This document shows, piece by piece, positions 1-10,468 of a stretch of 64,000 nucleotides of DNA (the stretch's first letter is position 1; each line of letters begins with the position of its first letter). A program made the position numbers and the translations under genes. The notes under the pieces are model-generated. The model worked only from the letters and a program-made list of their open reading frames with translations, was not told where the DNA came from and ran no database searches. Origin of the DNA: Zea mays (lineage: Eukaryota > Streptophyta > Magnoliopsida > Poales > Poaceae). Location of the stretch: contig NC_050099.1 of the NCBI RefSeq assembly GCF_902167145.1, positions 239,642,588 through 239,706,587 on the forward strand, read 5' to 3'.

Positions 1-2373
1 AAGGAGAAGGGAATTGTGATCAACGATAAGGAGAGGGAGTCCTTCGTCAACGAGCAGAAGGATGACAAGCCTACCGACTCGGGCTCGGGCCACAAACGCA
101 AAGATGGGAGGAAGAAGAAGACAAGACGCATCAAGGAGATCGTCTACTACGATGACAGCGATGAGTCCACTTCTTCCCAAAAGGACAACGACGACAACGA
201 CTACGACAAAAGAAAGACGGTTAATTCGAACTTTTCTTTCGATTACTCTCGTATTCCGCATAGCTCAAATGCACATTTTCTTTCCATCCCTCTTGGCAAA
301 CCTCCACACTTTGATGGGGAGGACTACGAATTTTGGAGTCACAAAATGCGTAGTCACCTGTTCTCTCTCCATCCAAGTATATGGGAGATTGTTGAGAATG
401 GAATGAAATTTGATAGCTCGGACAGTCCTATATTTATTAATGAACAGATTCATAAAAATGCACAAGCTACTACTGTGTTGTTAGCCTCTTTGTGCAGGGA
501 CGAGTACCATAAGGTGAGCGGCTTGGACAATGCCAAGCAGATCTGGGACACCCTCAAGATCTCTCATGAGGGGAATGACGTCACCTTGCTCACCAAGATG
601 GAGTTGGTAGAGGGCGAGCTCGGGAGATTTGCAATGATAAGGGGTGAGGAGCCAACCCAAACATACAACCGGCTCAAGACCCTCATCAACAAAATAAGGA
701 GCTACGGAAGCACGCGATGGACGGACCACGACGTCGTTCGCCTAATGCTAAGGTCCTTTACTGTACTTGATCCACATCTAGTGAACAATATCCGTGAAAA
801 TCTTAGGTACACCAAGATGTCGCCCGAAGAAGTTCTTGGGAAGTTCGTGAGCGGGCGAATGATGATCAAGGAGGCGAGATACGTGGACGACACATTGAAT
901 GGTCCAATCAATGAGCCTCAACCCTTTGCTCTCAAGGCAACAAGAAGCAAGGAGGCGCTACCTAGCAAGGTGACACAAGTTGAGGCGACAGGGCTAAATG
1001 ATGAAGAGATGGCTCTCATCATCAAGCGCTTCAAGACGGCGCTAAAGGGTCACAAGGGGCAGCCAAGCAAGACCAAGACAAAGGGGAAGCGCTCATGCTT
1101 CAAGTGTGGTAAGATTGGTCATTTTATCGCTAACTGCCCCGATAATGATAGTGACCAGGAACAGGGGAACAAGAGGGAGAAGAAGAAGGCATACAAAAAG
1201 GCTAAGGGCGAGGCACACCTTGGCAAGGAGTGGGACTCGGATTGTTCGTCATCCGACTTCGACAATGAAGGACTTGCCGCCACCGCCTTCAACAAGTCAT
1301 CCCTCTTCCCCAACGAGCGTCACACATGCCTCATGGCGAAGGAGAAGAAGGTATGTACTCGAAACAATGCCACTTATGATTCTTCTAGTGATGATGAGTC
1401 CAGTGATGAAGAAATAGATTACTCTAGTTTGTTCAAGGGATTGGATAGAACTAAAATAGAAAAGATTAATGAATTGATTGATGCCTTGAATGAAAAGGAT
1501 AGACTTTTAGAGAAACAAGAGGACATTTTATATGAAGAGCATGACAAATTTGTAGAGGCACAAAAATCTCATGCTTTAGAAGTTAAAAGAAATGAAATGC
1601 TTTCTTGTGAACTATCTTCTTGCCATGAGACAATTTCTAGCTTAAGGAGCATAAATGATGATTTGAATGCTAAGCTAGAAATAGCTAGTAAATCTAACTC
1701 TTGTGTAGAACATGTTATGATTTGCAATAGGTGTAAAGATTTTGACATTGATGCCTGTAGTGAACACCTAGTTTCAATTTCCAAATTGAATGATGAATTG
1801 GCTAGTCTTAATGACCAACTTAAGACTAGCAAGAATGAATTTGACAAGCTAAAATTTGCAAGGGATGCCTACACGATTGGTAGACACCCCTCAATTAAGG
1901 ATGGACTTGGCTTCAAGAGGGAAGCCAAGGACTTAACAAGCCATAAGGCTCCCATCTCCGCCAAGGAGAAAGGGAAGACCCCTATGGCTAGTAGTGCTAA
2001 AAAGAACCATGCTTTTATGTACCATGATAGAAGACAGTCTTATAGGAGTTGTAATGCTTATGATGCTTTTGACTCTCATGCCATGTTTGCTTCTGGTTCT
2101 TCCTATATGCATGGTAGAGATATGTCTAGGAGATATGTTGTTCATATGCCTAGGAGAAATGTTGTTAATGTTCCTAGGAAAATTAATGAACCTTCTACAA
2201 TATATCATGCTTGCAATGCTTCATTTGCCATTTGTAGAAAGAATAAGAAGGTGATTGCTAGGAAGTTAGGGACAAGATGCAAGGGAGATAAAACTTGCAT
2301 TTGGGTCCCTAAGACAATTGTGACTAACCTTGTAGGACCCAACAAGAGTTGGGTACCTAAGACCCAAGCCTAA
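1..2373 (+). CDS. C1 Gag, N-terminus cut by window edge
   Basis: This is the nucleocapsid/capsid polyprotein of a Sirevirus, open from base 1 to a TAA at 2371-2373. It starts a few codons inside the protein compared with the C6 gag, whose ATG lies in sequence that would be left of the window. In order it shows a Lys/Asp-rich N-terminus, the Copia Gag core with a [17 protein letters not shown] motif, a CCHC zinc knuckle (C-x2-C-x4-H-x4-C, beginning near 1096), acidic Ser/Asp tracts, and a long predicted coiled-coil region (about 1430-1860). The frame is unbroken. The family's Gag packages element RNA in cytoplasmic particles. Pol is in the +1 frame after the stop. Confidence 0.92.
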   Translation, partial: KEKGIVINDKERESFVNEQKDDKPTDSGSGHKRKDGRKKKTRRIKEIVYYDDSDESTSSQKDNDDNDYDKRKTVNSNFSFDYSRIPHSSNAHFLSIPLGKPPHFDGEDYEFWSHKMRSHLFSLHPSIWEIVENGMKFDSSDSPIFINEQIHKNAQATTVLLASLCRDEYHKVSGLDNAKQIWDTLKISHEGNDVTLLTKMELVEGELGRFAMIRGEEPTQTYNRLKTLINKIRSYGSTRWTDHDVVRLMLRSFTVLDPHLVNNIRENLRYTKMSPEEVLGKFVSGRMMIKEARYVDDTLNGPINEPQPFALKATRSKEALPSKVTQVEATGLNDEEMALIIKRFKTALKGHKGQPSKTKTKGKRSCFKCGKIGHFIANCPDNDSDQEQGNKREKKKAYKKAKGEAHLGKEWDSDCSSSDFDNEGLAATAFNKSSLFPNERHTCLMAKEKKVCTRNNATYDSSSDDESSDEEIDYSSLFKGLDRTKIEKINELIDALNEKDRLLEKQEDILYEEHDKFVEAQKSHALEVKRNEMLSCELSSCHETISSLRSINDDLNAKLEIASKSNSCVEHVMICNRCKDFDIDACSEHLVSISKLNDELASLNDQLKTSKNEFDKLKFARDAYTIGRHPSIKDGLGFKREAKDLTSHKAPISAKEKGKTPMASSAKKNHAFMYHDRRQSYRSCNAYDAFDSHAMFASGSSYMHGRDMSRRYVVHMPRRNVVNVPRKINEPSTIYHACNASFAICRKNKKVIARKLGTRCKGDKTCIWVPKTIVTNLVGPNKSWVPKTQA

Positions 2374-2541
2374 ATTTGCCTTGCAGGTTTATGCATCTGG
2401 GGGTTCAAGCTGGATTATCGACAGCGGATGCACAAACCATATGACGAGGGAGAAGAAGATGTTCACCTCCTATGTCAAAAATAAGGATTCCCAAGATTCA
2501 ATAATATTTGGTGATGGGAATCAAGGCAAGGTAAAAGGATA
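2374..2541 (+). pseudogene. C1 Pol remnant: start of aspartic protease
   Basis: Just after the Gag stop, the +1 frame reads into the Copia protease N-terminus with the catalytic D-S-G triad intact ([10 protein letters not shown]). It matches C6 pol for about 50 codons. It ends near 2539, where the sequence jumps into LTR sequence with about 2 bp of shared bases (GG). Integrase, reverse transcriptase and RNase H are absent. Confidence 0.9.
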
Positions 2542-2700
2542 AACCACTGTGTCTATCTGTGTTGATCGTCTTGTGGTTATCGTGCAAGAACTCCTCTCTA
2601 GCCACTTGGCTTTAATGTGCTAACTCCTAATCAAGTTTTGTGGCATTAAGTTTTAAGTTTTTACAGGATGACCTATTCACCCCCCCTCTAGGTGCTCTCA
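2538..2700 (+). repeat. C1 3' LTR tail
   Basis: The segment matches the final 160 bp of the C6 LTRs, including the stretch before CACCTATTCACCCCCC and the terminal GGTGCTCTCA. Only the LTR end remains because an internal deletion removed its start. Confidence 0.88.
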
Positions 2701-3101
2701 ACTTCTTCGCCTTCTATTTCGGCGGTATTCGCGTTGACTTTTCGCGCTTCGCCTTATATTTCGGCGGTATCAGCGTTGACTTTTCGCTGTAAGCTCTGCA
2801 TTCCCTTGGGAACGACTTTTGAGCAGAAAACTTACGCTGCGCTCCCTTAGGAACGACTTTTTGTAGCTTCGTCGTGCTCTGCATCCCCTTAGGGACGACT
2901 TTCGAGCTTCTCCCTGTTTTTTCTTTTTTGCCTGCACTCGATGGTGCATGCTCGGTTTTTACATTTACATTTTTGGGGGATTTTGCTCTTGTAGAGCTGG
3001 ATAAGAAAAACGGAAATTACATGCTATGGCCCCATTAAAAACCTTTCTCCCCTTCGGAAAGGAAAAGGGTGCCATAGGAAAAATAAAAAGGTTACATCAA
3101 G
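2701..3101 (-). other. G1 3' non-coding region with short tandem repeats
   Basis: This is non-coding sequence downstream of the G1 integrase. Two 42-bp near-copies (from 2705 and 2747) contain TATTTCGGCGGTAT followed by GTTGACTTTTCGC. Three spaced copies of a CCCTTRGGRACGACTTT-like unit follow between about 2800 and 2905. No coding potential was recognised. Confidence 0.6.
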
Positions 3102-4519
3102 CTAAACATAAAATTGCCGAAGCTCATCCGCATTCCAAGATCTAGGAATGTCATTGCCGTCCATATCCTTCAGTCTGTAAGAGTCAGGTCTTGACGAAGA
3201 TACTACCAGAAAAGGTCCTTCCCACTTCAACTGTAGCTTGCCTACTGTATCTGGGTTGGCAACTCTCCGAAGCACCAAATGCCCTGGCTTAATGTTCTTT
3301 AGCCGAACTTTTTTGTCACGCCACTTTATTGTTTCGGCTTGATATTTATTGATGTTCTCGACGGCCTGAAGCCTGATCCCTTCTATAACATCTTTTGCCA
3401 CAGAACAATCAGCTTCGTCCTCTGCCGAAGCCACTGTTCTTATTGATCCTGCCTTAGCTTCTTCTGGAATTATTGCTGTGTTGTGGCTCCACACCACTTT
3501 GATTAATTCATCTGGCCACTTGATATTGTTGTGTTGTGGCTCCACACCACTTTGATCAATTCATCTGGCCACTTTCCTTTGGGCTGATTGAAGATTAACT
3601 TCATTATTCCCGTCATTATAATGCCATTAGCTCTTTCAATAAGTCCATTTGACTCCGGATGTCTGACCGATGCAAAATGAATCTTCGTGCCAATTTGTTC
3701 ACAGAATTCTTTGAAAGCTTCAGCATCGAATTGTGTCCCGTTATCCACAGTAATAGCCTTCGGCACTCCGAAGCGACAAACAATATTCTGCCAGAAAAAT
3801 TTCTAGACAGTGACCGAAGTTATTGTGGCTAAAGGCTTCGCCTCAATCCACTTGGAAAAATACTCTACCGCCACCATGACATATTTTAGATTTCCTTGTG
3901 CTGGTGGAAGTGGGCCTAGCAAATCGAGGCCCCACCTTTGCAACGGCCAAGTGGGTTGTATTAACTGAGTGAGAGATGAAGGTTGCTTCTGGTCTCTTGC
4001 ACATTTTTGACAGCCTTCACATTTTTAGACTAATTCTGCTGCATCTGAAGCTGCCTTCGGCCAATAAAATCCTTGTCGAAAAACTTTTCCCAACAAGGGC
4101 CTAGATCCAATGTGAGATCCACACAGACCTGCATGTATCTCTTTCATTAATTCCATACCTTCGGTTCTTGATAAACATTTGAGGAGTGGTGAACATTCTC
4201 CATGTTTATACAATTCCCCTTCTATTACCACATATGGTCTTGTTCTTGCCTCCATTCTTTTGTTATAAGCTTCATCACTTGAAAGACAATTGCCTTGAAG
4301 GAAAGATATTATTTCAGTTCTCCAGTCTTCACTGTGTACTGGAGAAATAGTAAGCACTGCTCTCTCCATGAGCTCAACCGAAGATGCTTTTATTGCTTCA
4401 AAAAATACTTCGGAGGGTAGGGGGTGCCCCTGAGCCGCTGATTTGGATAGCAAATCTGCATGCTCATTTTCACCTCTTGGAATATTCTTGACGGAAAAAC
4501 CTTCGAAGGAAGCTTCCAA
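3102..4519 (-). pseudogene. G1 integrase (broken)
   Basis: The 4519-4025 segment holds the end of RNase H and the zinc-binding N-terminal region of integrase. The core follows at 3766-3503, with the D-N-G-T-Q-F catalytic block and the HPESNGLIERANG block. The C-terminal part is at 3545-3102. Family role: insertion of element cDNA into the chromosome. Breaks visible: an in-frame stop near 4027, another near 3802, and a 53-bp tandem duplication (copies beginning 3481 and 3534) that shifts the frame because 53 is not divisible by three. Confidence 0.88.
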
Positions 4520-6215
4520 CCTTAGGACTGCATCCAGATATTTTTCAAGCTTCGGATCTCATGCCTTGCTGCTCTTATCCACATGGCCAGCAATAACTTG
4601 AGAATCAGTCTTTAGGATGGCCCTTCTTATTCCCATTGCCCTTAGTTTCTGAAGCCCCAATAGAAGTGCTTCGTACTCAGCAATATTATTTGTGCAACTG
4701 AAATCCAGTTTGACTGCAAAACATGTTTTGACTTTTGAAGGTGCCACTAGGACCACAGCTGCTCCTGCACCGAAGGTTCCCCAAGAACCATCGCAGAACA
4801 CCGTCCAAGCTTCGGTATCCTTGCTTGTCCCTTCTTCGTGAGCCCCTGGCGTCCAGTCAGCGATGAAGTCTGCTAGCGCCTGGGATTGAATTAAAGATCT
4901 GTGCACGTAGTCAATGGTGAATTCATTGAGCTTCGCGGCCCACTTTCCAACCCTTCCAGTAGCTTCTTTGTTCCTCATAATATCCTTCAGAGGCTGTGAC
5001 GAGGGAACAATTATATGGTAAGCTTGAAAATAATGCTGAAGCTTCCTGGAGGCCATTAATACAGCATACAACACTTTCTCCAATTTTGTGTAATTTTTCT
5101 TTGATAAACTTAATACTTCGGAGACAAAATATACTGGGACTTGCTTTTTAGTTTGTCCTTCAAGCTTCTCCTGCACAAGTGTCGCACTTACTGCAGAGTG
5201 CGAAGCTGCCACATACAATAGCAGAGGAGCCCCTGGCGTGGGTGGAGTTAGCGTTGTTAGATCTATCAGGTATTGCTTCAGCTCTTCGAAGGCTTTCTGC
5301 TGAGCTGATCCCCATTGAAAGACTTCGGCCGACTTCAGCACTTCAAAGAATGGTAAATTTCTCTCTGCTGATCTAGATATGAATCGATTCAAAGATGCCA
5401 GTCTTCCTGTCAGCCGTTGAGCCCCCTTCTTTGTGCTTGGCGTCTCCATCCGAAGAATAGCTTCGATTTTGTTCGGATTAGCTTCGATCCCTTTCGTTGA
5501 AACTAGACACCCAAGGAATTTCCCTTCTTTACTCCGAAGACACATTTTCTGGATTTAATTTCAGGCCAGCTTGCCTAAAATTAGCAAATGTTTCCTACAG
5601 ATCAGCAACATGATTTTCCTGCTTTGTGCTCTTTACTATGATATCATCAACATATGTTAGCATATTTCTGCCTATCTGAGAGTGAAGGACTTTGGCTGTC
5701 ATTCTACTGAAGCTTCCTCCAGCATTCTTGAGCCCCTCAGGCATCCAAAGATAACAATATGTACCACTGGGGGTTATGAAGCTGGTTTTTGGCTCATCTT
5801 CCTTCTTCATCCAGATTTGGTGGAAGCCTGAATAACAATCTAGTAGACTCATGAACTCTGACGAAGCTGCTGCATCTACTAGAGAATCTATTCTTGGTAA
5901 TGGGAACTCATACTTTGGACAAGCCTTGTTGAGATCAGTAAAATCAATGCACATTCTCCATTTACCATTGGCCTTCTTCACCATAACAGTGTTGGCTAGC
6001 CATTCTGGATATTTTACTTCTCTGATGACTCCAGCACTAAGAAGTCTTTTCACTTCATTCCGAGCACCTTCGGCTTTGTCATCAGACATTTTCCGAAGCC
6101 TCTGCTTTATGGGTCTGAAGGATGGATCGACATTGAGCGAATGTTCAATGACGTCCCTGTTGACACCACAGAGATCGTTGGCTGACCATGCGAAGACATC
6201 TTTGTTGTTGAACAA
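4520..6215 (-). pseudogene. G1 reverse transcriptase and RNase H (broken)
   Basis: Segment 6215-5595 encodes the RT fingers and palm: CIDFTDLNKACPK, FPLPRID, and the catalytic Y-V-D-D box near 5655. Segment 5545-4559 encodes the RT thumb/connection and RNase H, whose core begins FCDGSWG. Family role: reverse transcription of element RNA and removal of the RNA strand. Frame breaks lie between 5595 and 5545 and near 4559, so no single reading frame remains. Confidence 0.9.
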
Positions 6216-6977
6216 AACATTATTAGAGTTTTCTCCTGCTCCTCAGATAATTGAGATCCCAGCAATACCTTCTGCTCTGCTATATCTTCACATAGAAGCA
6301 TGGGCTTCGGCTGATCGGCCGAAGCAGCCTTCTCCCTTCTGTACTTATACTTCTCACAAACTTTGGCTCCATCTATATTATGGATTGCTTTTGAATCTGT
6401 CCAGTTTCCTTCAGCCTTTCTGGCAGCTTCCTGACTTCCATGAATAGCAATAGGCCCTTGATCCGAAGGTATCTTCATGCATAGATATGCTGGATGAAGA
6501 ATTGTTTCAAAAGCATTGAGTGTCCCACGACCAATGATTGCATTGTAGGGGTACTCCATGTCGACAATATCAAACACAACTTGCTCAGTCCTTGTATTGT
6601 TGACAAATCCGAAGGTATTGGCATCGTGATCTTGCCGAGTGCTACGATCTGCCTTCCTCCGAAGCCACAAAGAGGGTGTGTATCATGAATCTTATCCTCT
6701 GGCTCTTGCATCTGTCTGAAGGCCTTGGCAAATATAATATCCGCTGCACTGCCTGTATCAACCAGAACATTGTGGACCAGAAATCCCTTGATGACACAAG
6801 AAATGACCATAGCATCATTGTGAGGGTAATCCTTGAGCTTAAGGTCCTCCTGGGAGAAGGTAATTGGGATGTGGGACCATTTCGACTTGATGAAGGGTCC
6901 CTGCACCCCGACATGTTGTACCCTTCTCTGAGCCTTCTTCTTCTACTTCTTGTTGGTCGGCTCTGAGCATGAACCAC
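6216..6977 (-). pseudogene. G1 aspartic protease region (broken)
   Basis: The frame at 6906-6475 shows the retroviral-type protease motif VDTGSAADI, with the catalytic D-T-G present. A shift into the 6670-6107 frame near 6600 is needed to keep homology. A stop in the Lys-rich stretch near 6950 separates this from the short Gag remnant. The order protease then RT is normal for Gypsy Pol. Confidence 0.82.
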
Positions 6978-7041
6978 CTGTTATCGGGAGCACCAGCTTC
7001 ATAGCCGAAGCAGCTTCAGCTTGGTTGTTGAACGAAGCCAT
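6940..7041 (-). pseudogene. G1 Gag remnant (about 33 codons)
   Basis: An ATG at 7041-7039, about 40 bp inside the LTR, opens 33 codons ending in a TAG after Lys-Lys. Protease coding sequence follows at once, so nearly all of the Gag expected in this family is missing. I infer an internal deletion. Confidence 0.6.
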
Positions 7042-7084
7042 CAACTCAAAAAGTGAAAGTGAGTTCACCGGAGGTGGGCGCCAA

Positions 7085-7712
7085 TGTTGGGGACTTGTTC
7101 TCAAATGCTTCGAATTAAGAACATGGCAACATAAAATGTTAAATGTTAATGCCCTTCGTCCGTTGAAGCATTATCTCCCCAAGGATATAATGAACTTCGG
7201 ACGAAGGTCATGAGCAAAAATCACGAAGGTCATACCTTCGTGATTAGAGTTGTGAAATAGTAAAAGACGAAATATAAAATATAAAACATGAAGGAATAAT
7301 ATATTAAAACACATAAACTTATTCATGTATTTCATTATACAAACTTAAATATTAAAACATAACATTTAATCACATTTATACCTTCGTCTTGACAGAAGGC
7401 AATAATCCAAGTGTCGCGTGCAAGTGATTACAAGATTGCGTGAACAGTACAGGGGTACTGTTCATCTATTTATAGGCACAGGACGCAGCCTGTGAGAAAT
7501 TACATTCATGCCCTTTACAAATGCCTACAATCATAATACAAGCTTCCACGGGTTGATTGGTCATTTCATCTTTAAGTCGGTTCACTCCTTCGTCTTGAGA
7601 TATGCCGCTATGCCGAAGCTTCATGGGTTACAGCTTCGGCACTGCTTTTGAGAGGATCTGCCAAAGGTGTTTCTTCTTACAGGATCTTCGGCGACGAAGC
7701 ATACCCCCAACA
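7085..7712 (-). repeat. G1 5' LTR
   Basis: A 628-bp LTR with inverted ends TGTTGGGG and CCCCCAACA. On the minus strand a TATAAATA box lies at 7474-7467, marking a likely transcription start. The primer site abuts the LTR at 7084 and below. It contains many CTTCG/CGAAG repeats. Confidence 0.88.
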
Positions 7713-8274
7713 GTTACCATCCTTTGGATTTCCTCCATGTTGTAGGCCTTGATTTTTCCGCACAGGATAATTCTTTATTTCCTACAACAACAATATCTTT
7801 CCCGAGATGATATGAGCATTAGACGTAATAATTCAAAACAAATTTGGGTCAATCTTGGATATATAGATCATTGAAGATTGATAGCTTGAGTTAATAAGAA
7901 TTGAATTGACTCTCTCAAGCACCCCAAAGCTTCATATCATCTCCTTCTCCTGCAAAGCTTGTCAAGCACATTTTGGTACCCATCGCTTGATGGGTTCATC
8001 AAGGTTAGTCAACAAAGATCTAGGAACCCAAAAGTCCTTTGTGTTAGCACTTGGTAAACTCATTACCTTTCTAGCACAAGTTGCAATTTTGGGTTGCCTA
8101 GTTATGTGTGAAATAATTGATAAGCTAGAAGTGGGATAGTTACCAATGGGACAATCCTTGCATTGATGTCCCTTATTTCGGCATATGTAGCAAAGGCGAT
8201 CTTCAAGTCTTGAAGATTTCTTCTTTCCTTGTTTCTTGCTTGCTACATGGTTAGTTAATATTTTCTTTTCTAAC
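7713..8274 (-). pseudogene. C2 Gag C-terminal part and downstream spacer
   Basis: Minus-strand continuation of the C2 gag interrupted by C3. From 8274 it encodes a further CCHC zinc knuckle (CYICRNKGHQCKDC) and a tail ending in the WVPK-type motif seen at the ends of the other Sirevirus Gags. The stop is TGA at 7964-7962, followed by a TTTGCAGG stretch like that after the other gag stops. The remaining 250 bp to G1 are low in coding signal. The rest of C2 pol is not in the window. Confidence 0.78.
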
Positions 8275-9570
8275 TGAAAGTCGCCTAGAGGGGGGTGAAA
8301 AGGGGAAATTTAAAATTTATAAACTTAATCACAACTACAAGCCGGGTTAGCGTTAGAAATATAATCAAGTCCGAGAGAGAGGGTGCAAAACAAATCGCAA
8401 GCGAATAAAGAGTGTGACACGCGAATTTGTTTTACCGAGGTTCGGTTCTCGCAAACCTACTCCCCGTTGAGGTGGTCACAAAGACCGGGTCTCTTTCAAC
8501 CCTTTCCCTCTCTCAAACGGTCCCTCGGACCGAGTGAGCTTCTCTTCTCAATCAAACGGGAACAAAACTTCCCCGCAAGGACCACCACACAATTGGTGTC
8601 TCTTGCCTTGGTTACAATTGAGTTGTTCACAAGAAAGAATGAAAGAAGGAAGCAATCCAAGCGCAAGAGCTCAAGAGAACACAACAAATCTCTCTCGCTA
8701 ATCACTAAAGCCTTGTGTGGAATTGGGAGAGGATTTGATCACTTGGTGTGTCTTGTATTGAATGCTTAGCTCTTGTAAGTAGTTGGAAGGTGGAAAACTT
8801 GGATGACTTGAATGTGGGGGTGGTTGGGGTATTTATAGCCCCAACCACCAAACTTGACCGTTGGTGGAGGCTGCTGTCGACGGGCGCACCGGACAGTCCG
8901 ATGCGCCATCAGACAGTGTCCGGTGCGTCAGCCACGTCACCCGGCCGTTAGGGTTCGACCGTTGGAGCTCTGACTGGTGGGGTCGCCTGGCTGTCCGGTG
9001 GTGCACCGGACAGGTACTGTAGACTGTCCGGTGCGCCGTCTCGCGCGTGCCTGACTTCTGCGCGCTCTGGCGCGCATTAAATGCCTCCGCAGGTGACCGT
9101 TGGAGCTGAAGTAGTCGTTGCTCCGCTGTCGCACCGGATATTCCGGTGAATTTTAGCGGAGCGAATTCCTGAAGCTAGCGAGTTCAGAGTCGCTCTTCCT
9201 TGGAGCACCGGACACTGTCCGGTGGTGCACCGGACAGTCCGGTGAATTATAGCGAAGCGCCTCTGAAAATTCCCGAAGGTGAGGAGTTCAGCTTGAAGTC
9301 CCCTGGTGCACCGAACACTGTCCAGTGGTGCACCGGACACTGTCCGGTGGCACACCGGACAGTCCGGTGCGCCAGACCAGGACACACTTCGGTTATCCCT
9401 TGCTCTCTTTGTTTGAACCCTTTTCTTGGTCTTTTTATTGGCTTTTTGTGAACCTTTGGCACCTGTAGAACTTATAGACTAGAGCAAACTAGTTAATCCA
9501 ATTATTTGCGTTGGGCAATTCAACCACCAAAATCAATTAGGAAAATAGGTGTAAGCCTAATTCCCTTTCA
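8275..9570 (-). repeat. C3 3' LTR
   Basis: A 1,296-bp LTR, 22 bp longer than its partner because of one extra palindromic module near 9310-9340. It ends TG...CA and holds many CACCGGACAGTCCGGTG-type palindromes. Open frames inside it rich in GAPD/HRTV/RCA residues are read-throughs of these palindromes, not genes. Confidence 0.95.
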
Positions 9571-10468
9571 ATCTCCCCTTTTTGGTGATTGATGCCAACA
9601 CAAACCAAAGCAAGTATAGAAGTGCATAATTGAACTAGTTTGCATATTTGTAAGTGCAAAGGTTACTTAGAATTGAGCCAATATTCATTCATAAGATATG
9701 CATGGATTGTTTCTTTCTTATTTAACATTTTGGACCACGGTTGCACCACATGTTTTGTTTTTGCAAATTCTTTTGTAAATTCTTTTCAAAGTCCTTTTGC
9801 AAATAGTCAAAGGTAAATGAATAAGATTCTGAGAAGCATTTTCAAGATTTGAAATTTCCTCCTCCTGTTTCAAATGCTTTTCCTTTGACTTAAACAAAAC
9901 TCCCCCTCAATAAATTCTCCTCTTAGTGTTCAAGAGGGTTTTAAGATATCAATTTTGAAAATACTACTTTCTCCCCCTTTTGACACATAATAAAGTACCA
10001 ATTTGAAAATCATCAGTTTTAAATTTAGGTGGTGGTGCGGTCCTTTTGCTTTGGGCTAATACTTTCTCCCCCTTTAGCATGAATCGCCAAAAACGGATAC
10101 TTTGAGTGAAATATAAGCCCTTTTTGAACTACTTTCTCCCCCTTTGGCAAACAATAATGTGAGTGAAGATTATACCAAGGTTGGAGAGTTGCTCGGAGCG
10201 ACAGCGAAAGATGATTTATGGAGTGGAAGCCTTTGTTTTCACCGAAGACTCCAATTCCCTTTCAATACACCTATGACAAGGTTGGAGAGTTGCTCGGAGC
10301 GATAGCGAAGGATGATTTATGGAGTGGAAGCCTTTGTTTTCGCCGAAGACTCCAATTCCCTTTCAATACACCTATGACTTGGTTTGAAATTCACTTGAAA
10401 ACACATTAGTCATAGCTTATGAAAGAGACATGATCAAAGGTATACTTATGAGCTATGTATGCAAGATA
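9571..10468 (-). other. C3 3' non-coding region: repeated polypurine tracts and a 101-bp tandem repeat
   Basis: On the minus strand this holds several GGGGGAGAAAG-like polypurine tracts (around 9575, 9900, 9970, 10065, 10135), a known Sirevirus trait, with the last next to the LTR serving as plus-strand primer. A 101-bp unit is present twice (10177-10277, 10278-10378). No coding sequence was recognised. Confidence 0.75.

Larger units (their letters stand above)
1..2700 (+). mobile_element. C1: truncated Copia (Sirevirus, Opie/Ji-like) retrotransposon
   Basis: A plus-strand Copia element that runs off the left edge. It holds most of gag, about 170 bp of the start of pol, and then the last 160 bp of a 3' LTR ending in CA at 2700. 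The sequence is collinear with the intact element C6 (gag 50702-53086, LTR end 50652). Everything between the protease start and the LTR tail is missing, so the copy cannot be autonomous. It abuts Gypsy sequence at 2701, so it was probably inserted in that element. Target duplication cannot be checked because the left end is outside the window. Confidence 0.93.
2701..7712 (-). mobile_element. G1: defective Ty3/Gypsy retrotransposon (Tat-type)
   Basis: A minus-strand Gypsy element with a 5' LTR at 7085-7712 and domains in Gypsy order: protease, reverse transcriptase, RNase H, integrase. The RT carries the DFTDLNKACPK-type motif common in plant Tat/RIRE2-like elements. A primer site (TTGGCGCCCACC, minus strand) lies next to the LTR. 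Most of gag is missing, several stops and frameshifts break pol, and the 3' LTR is not seen because C1 abuts at 2701. It interrupts the older Copia element C2, whose gag continues at 7713. Confidence 0.9.

Noticed and set aside
9077..9462. Open frames in LTRs with GAPDSPV/HRTVRC-like peptides
   Set aside because: Same peptides appear on both strands and in all LTRs because they translate CACCGGACAGTCCGGTG units; not genes.
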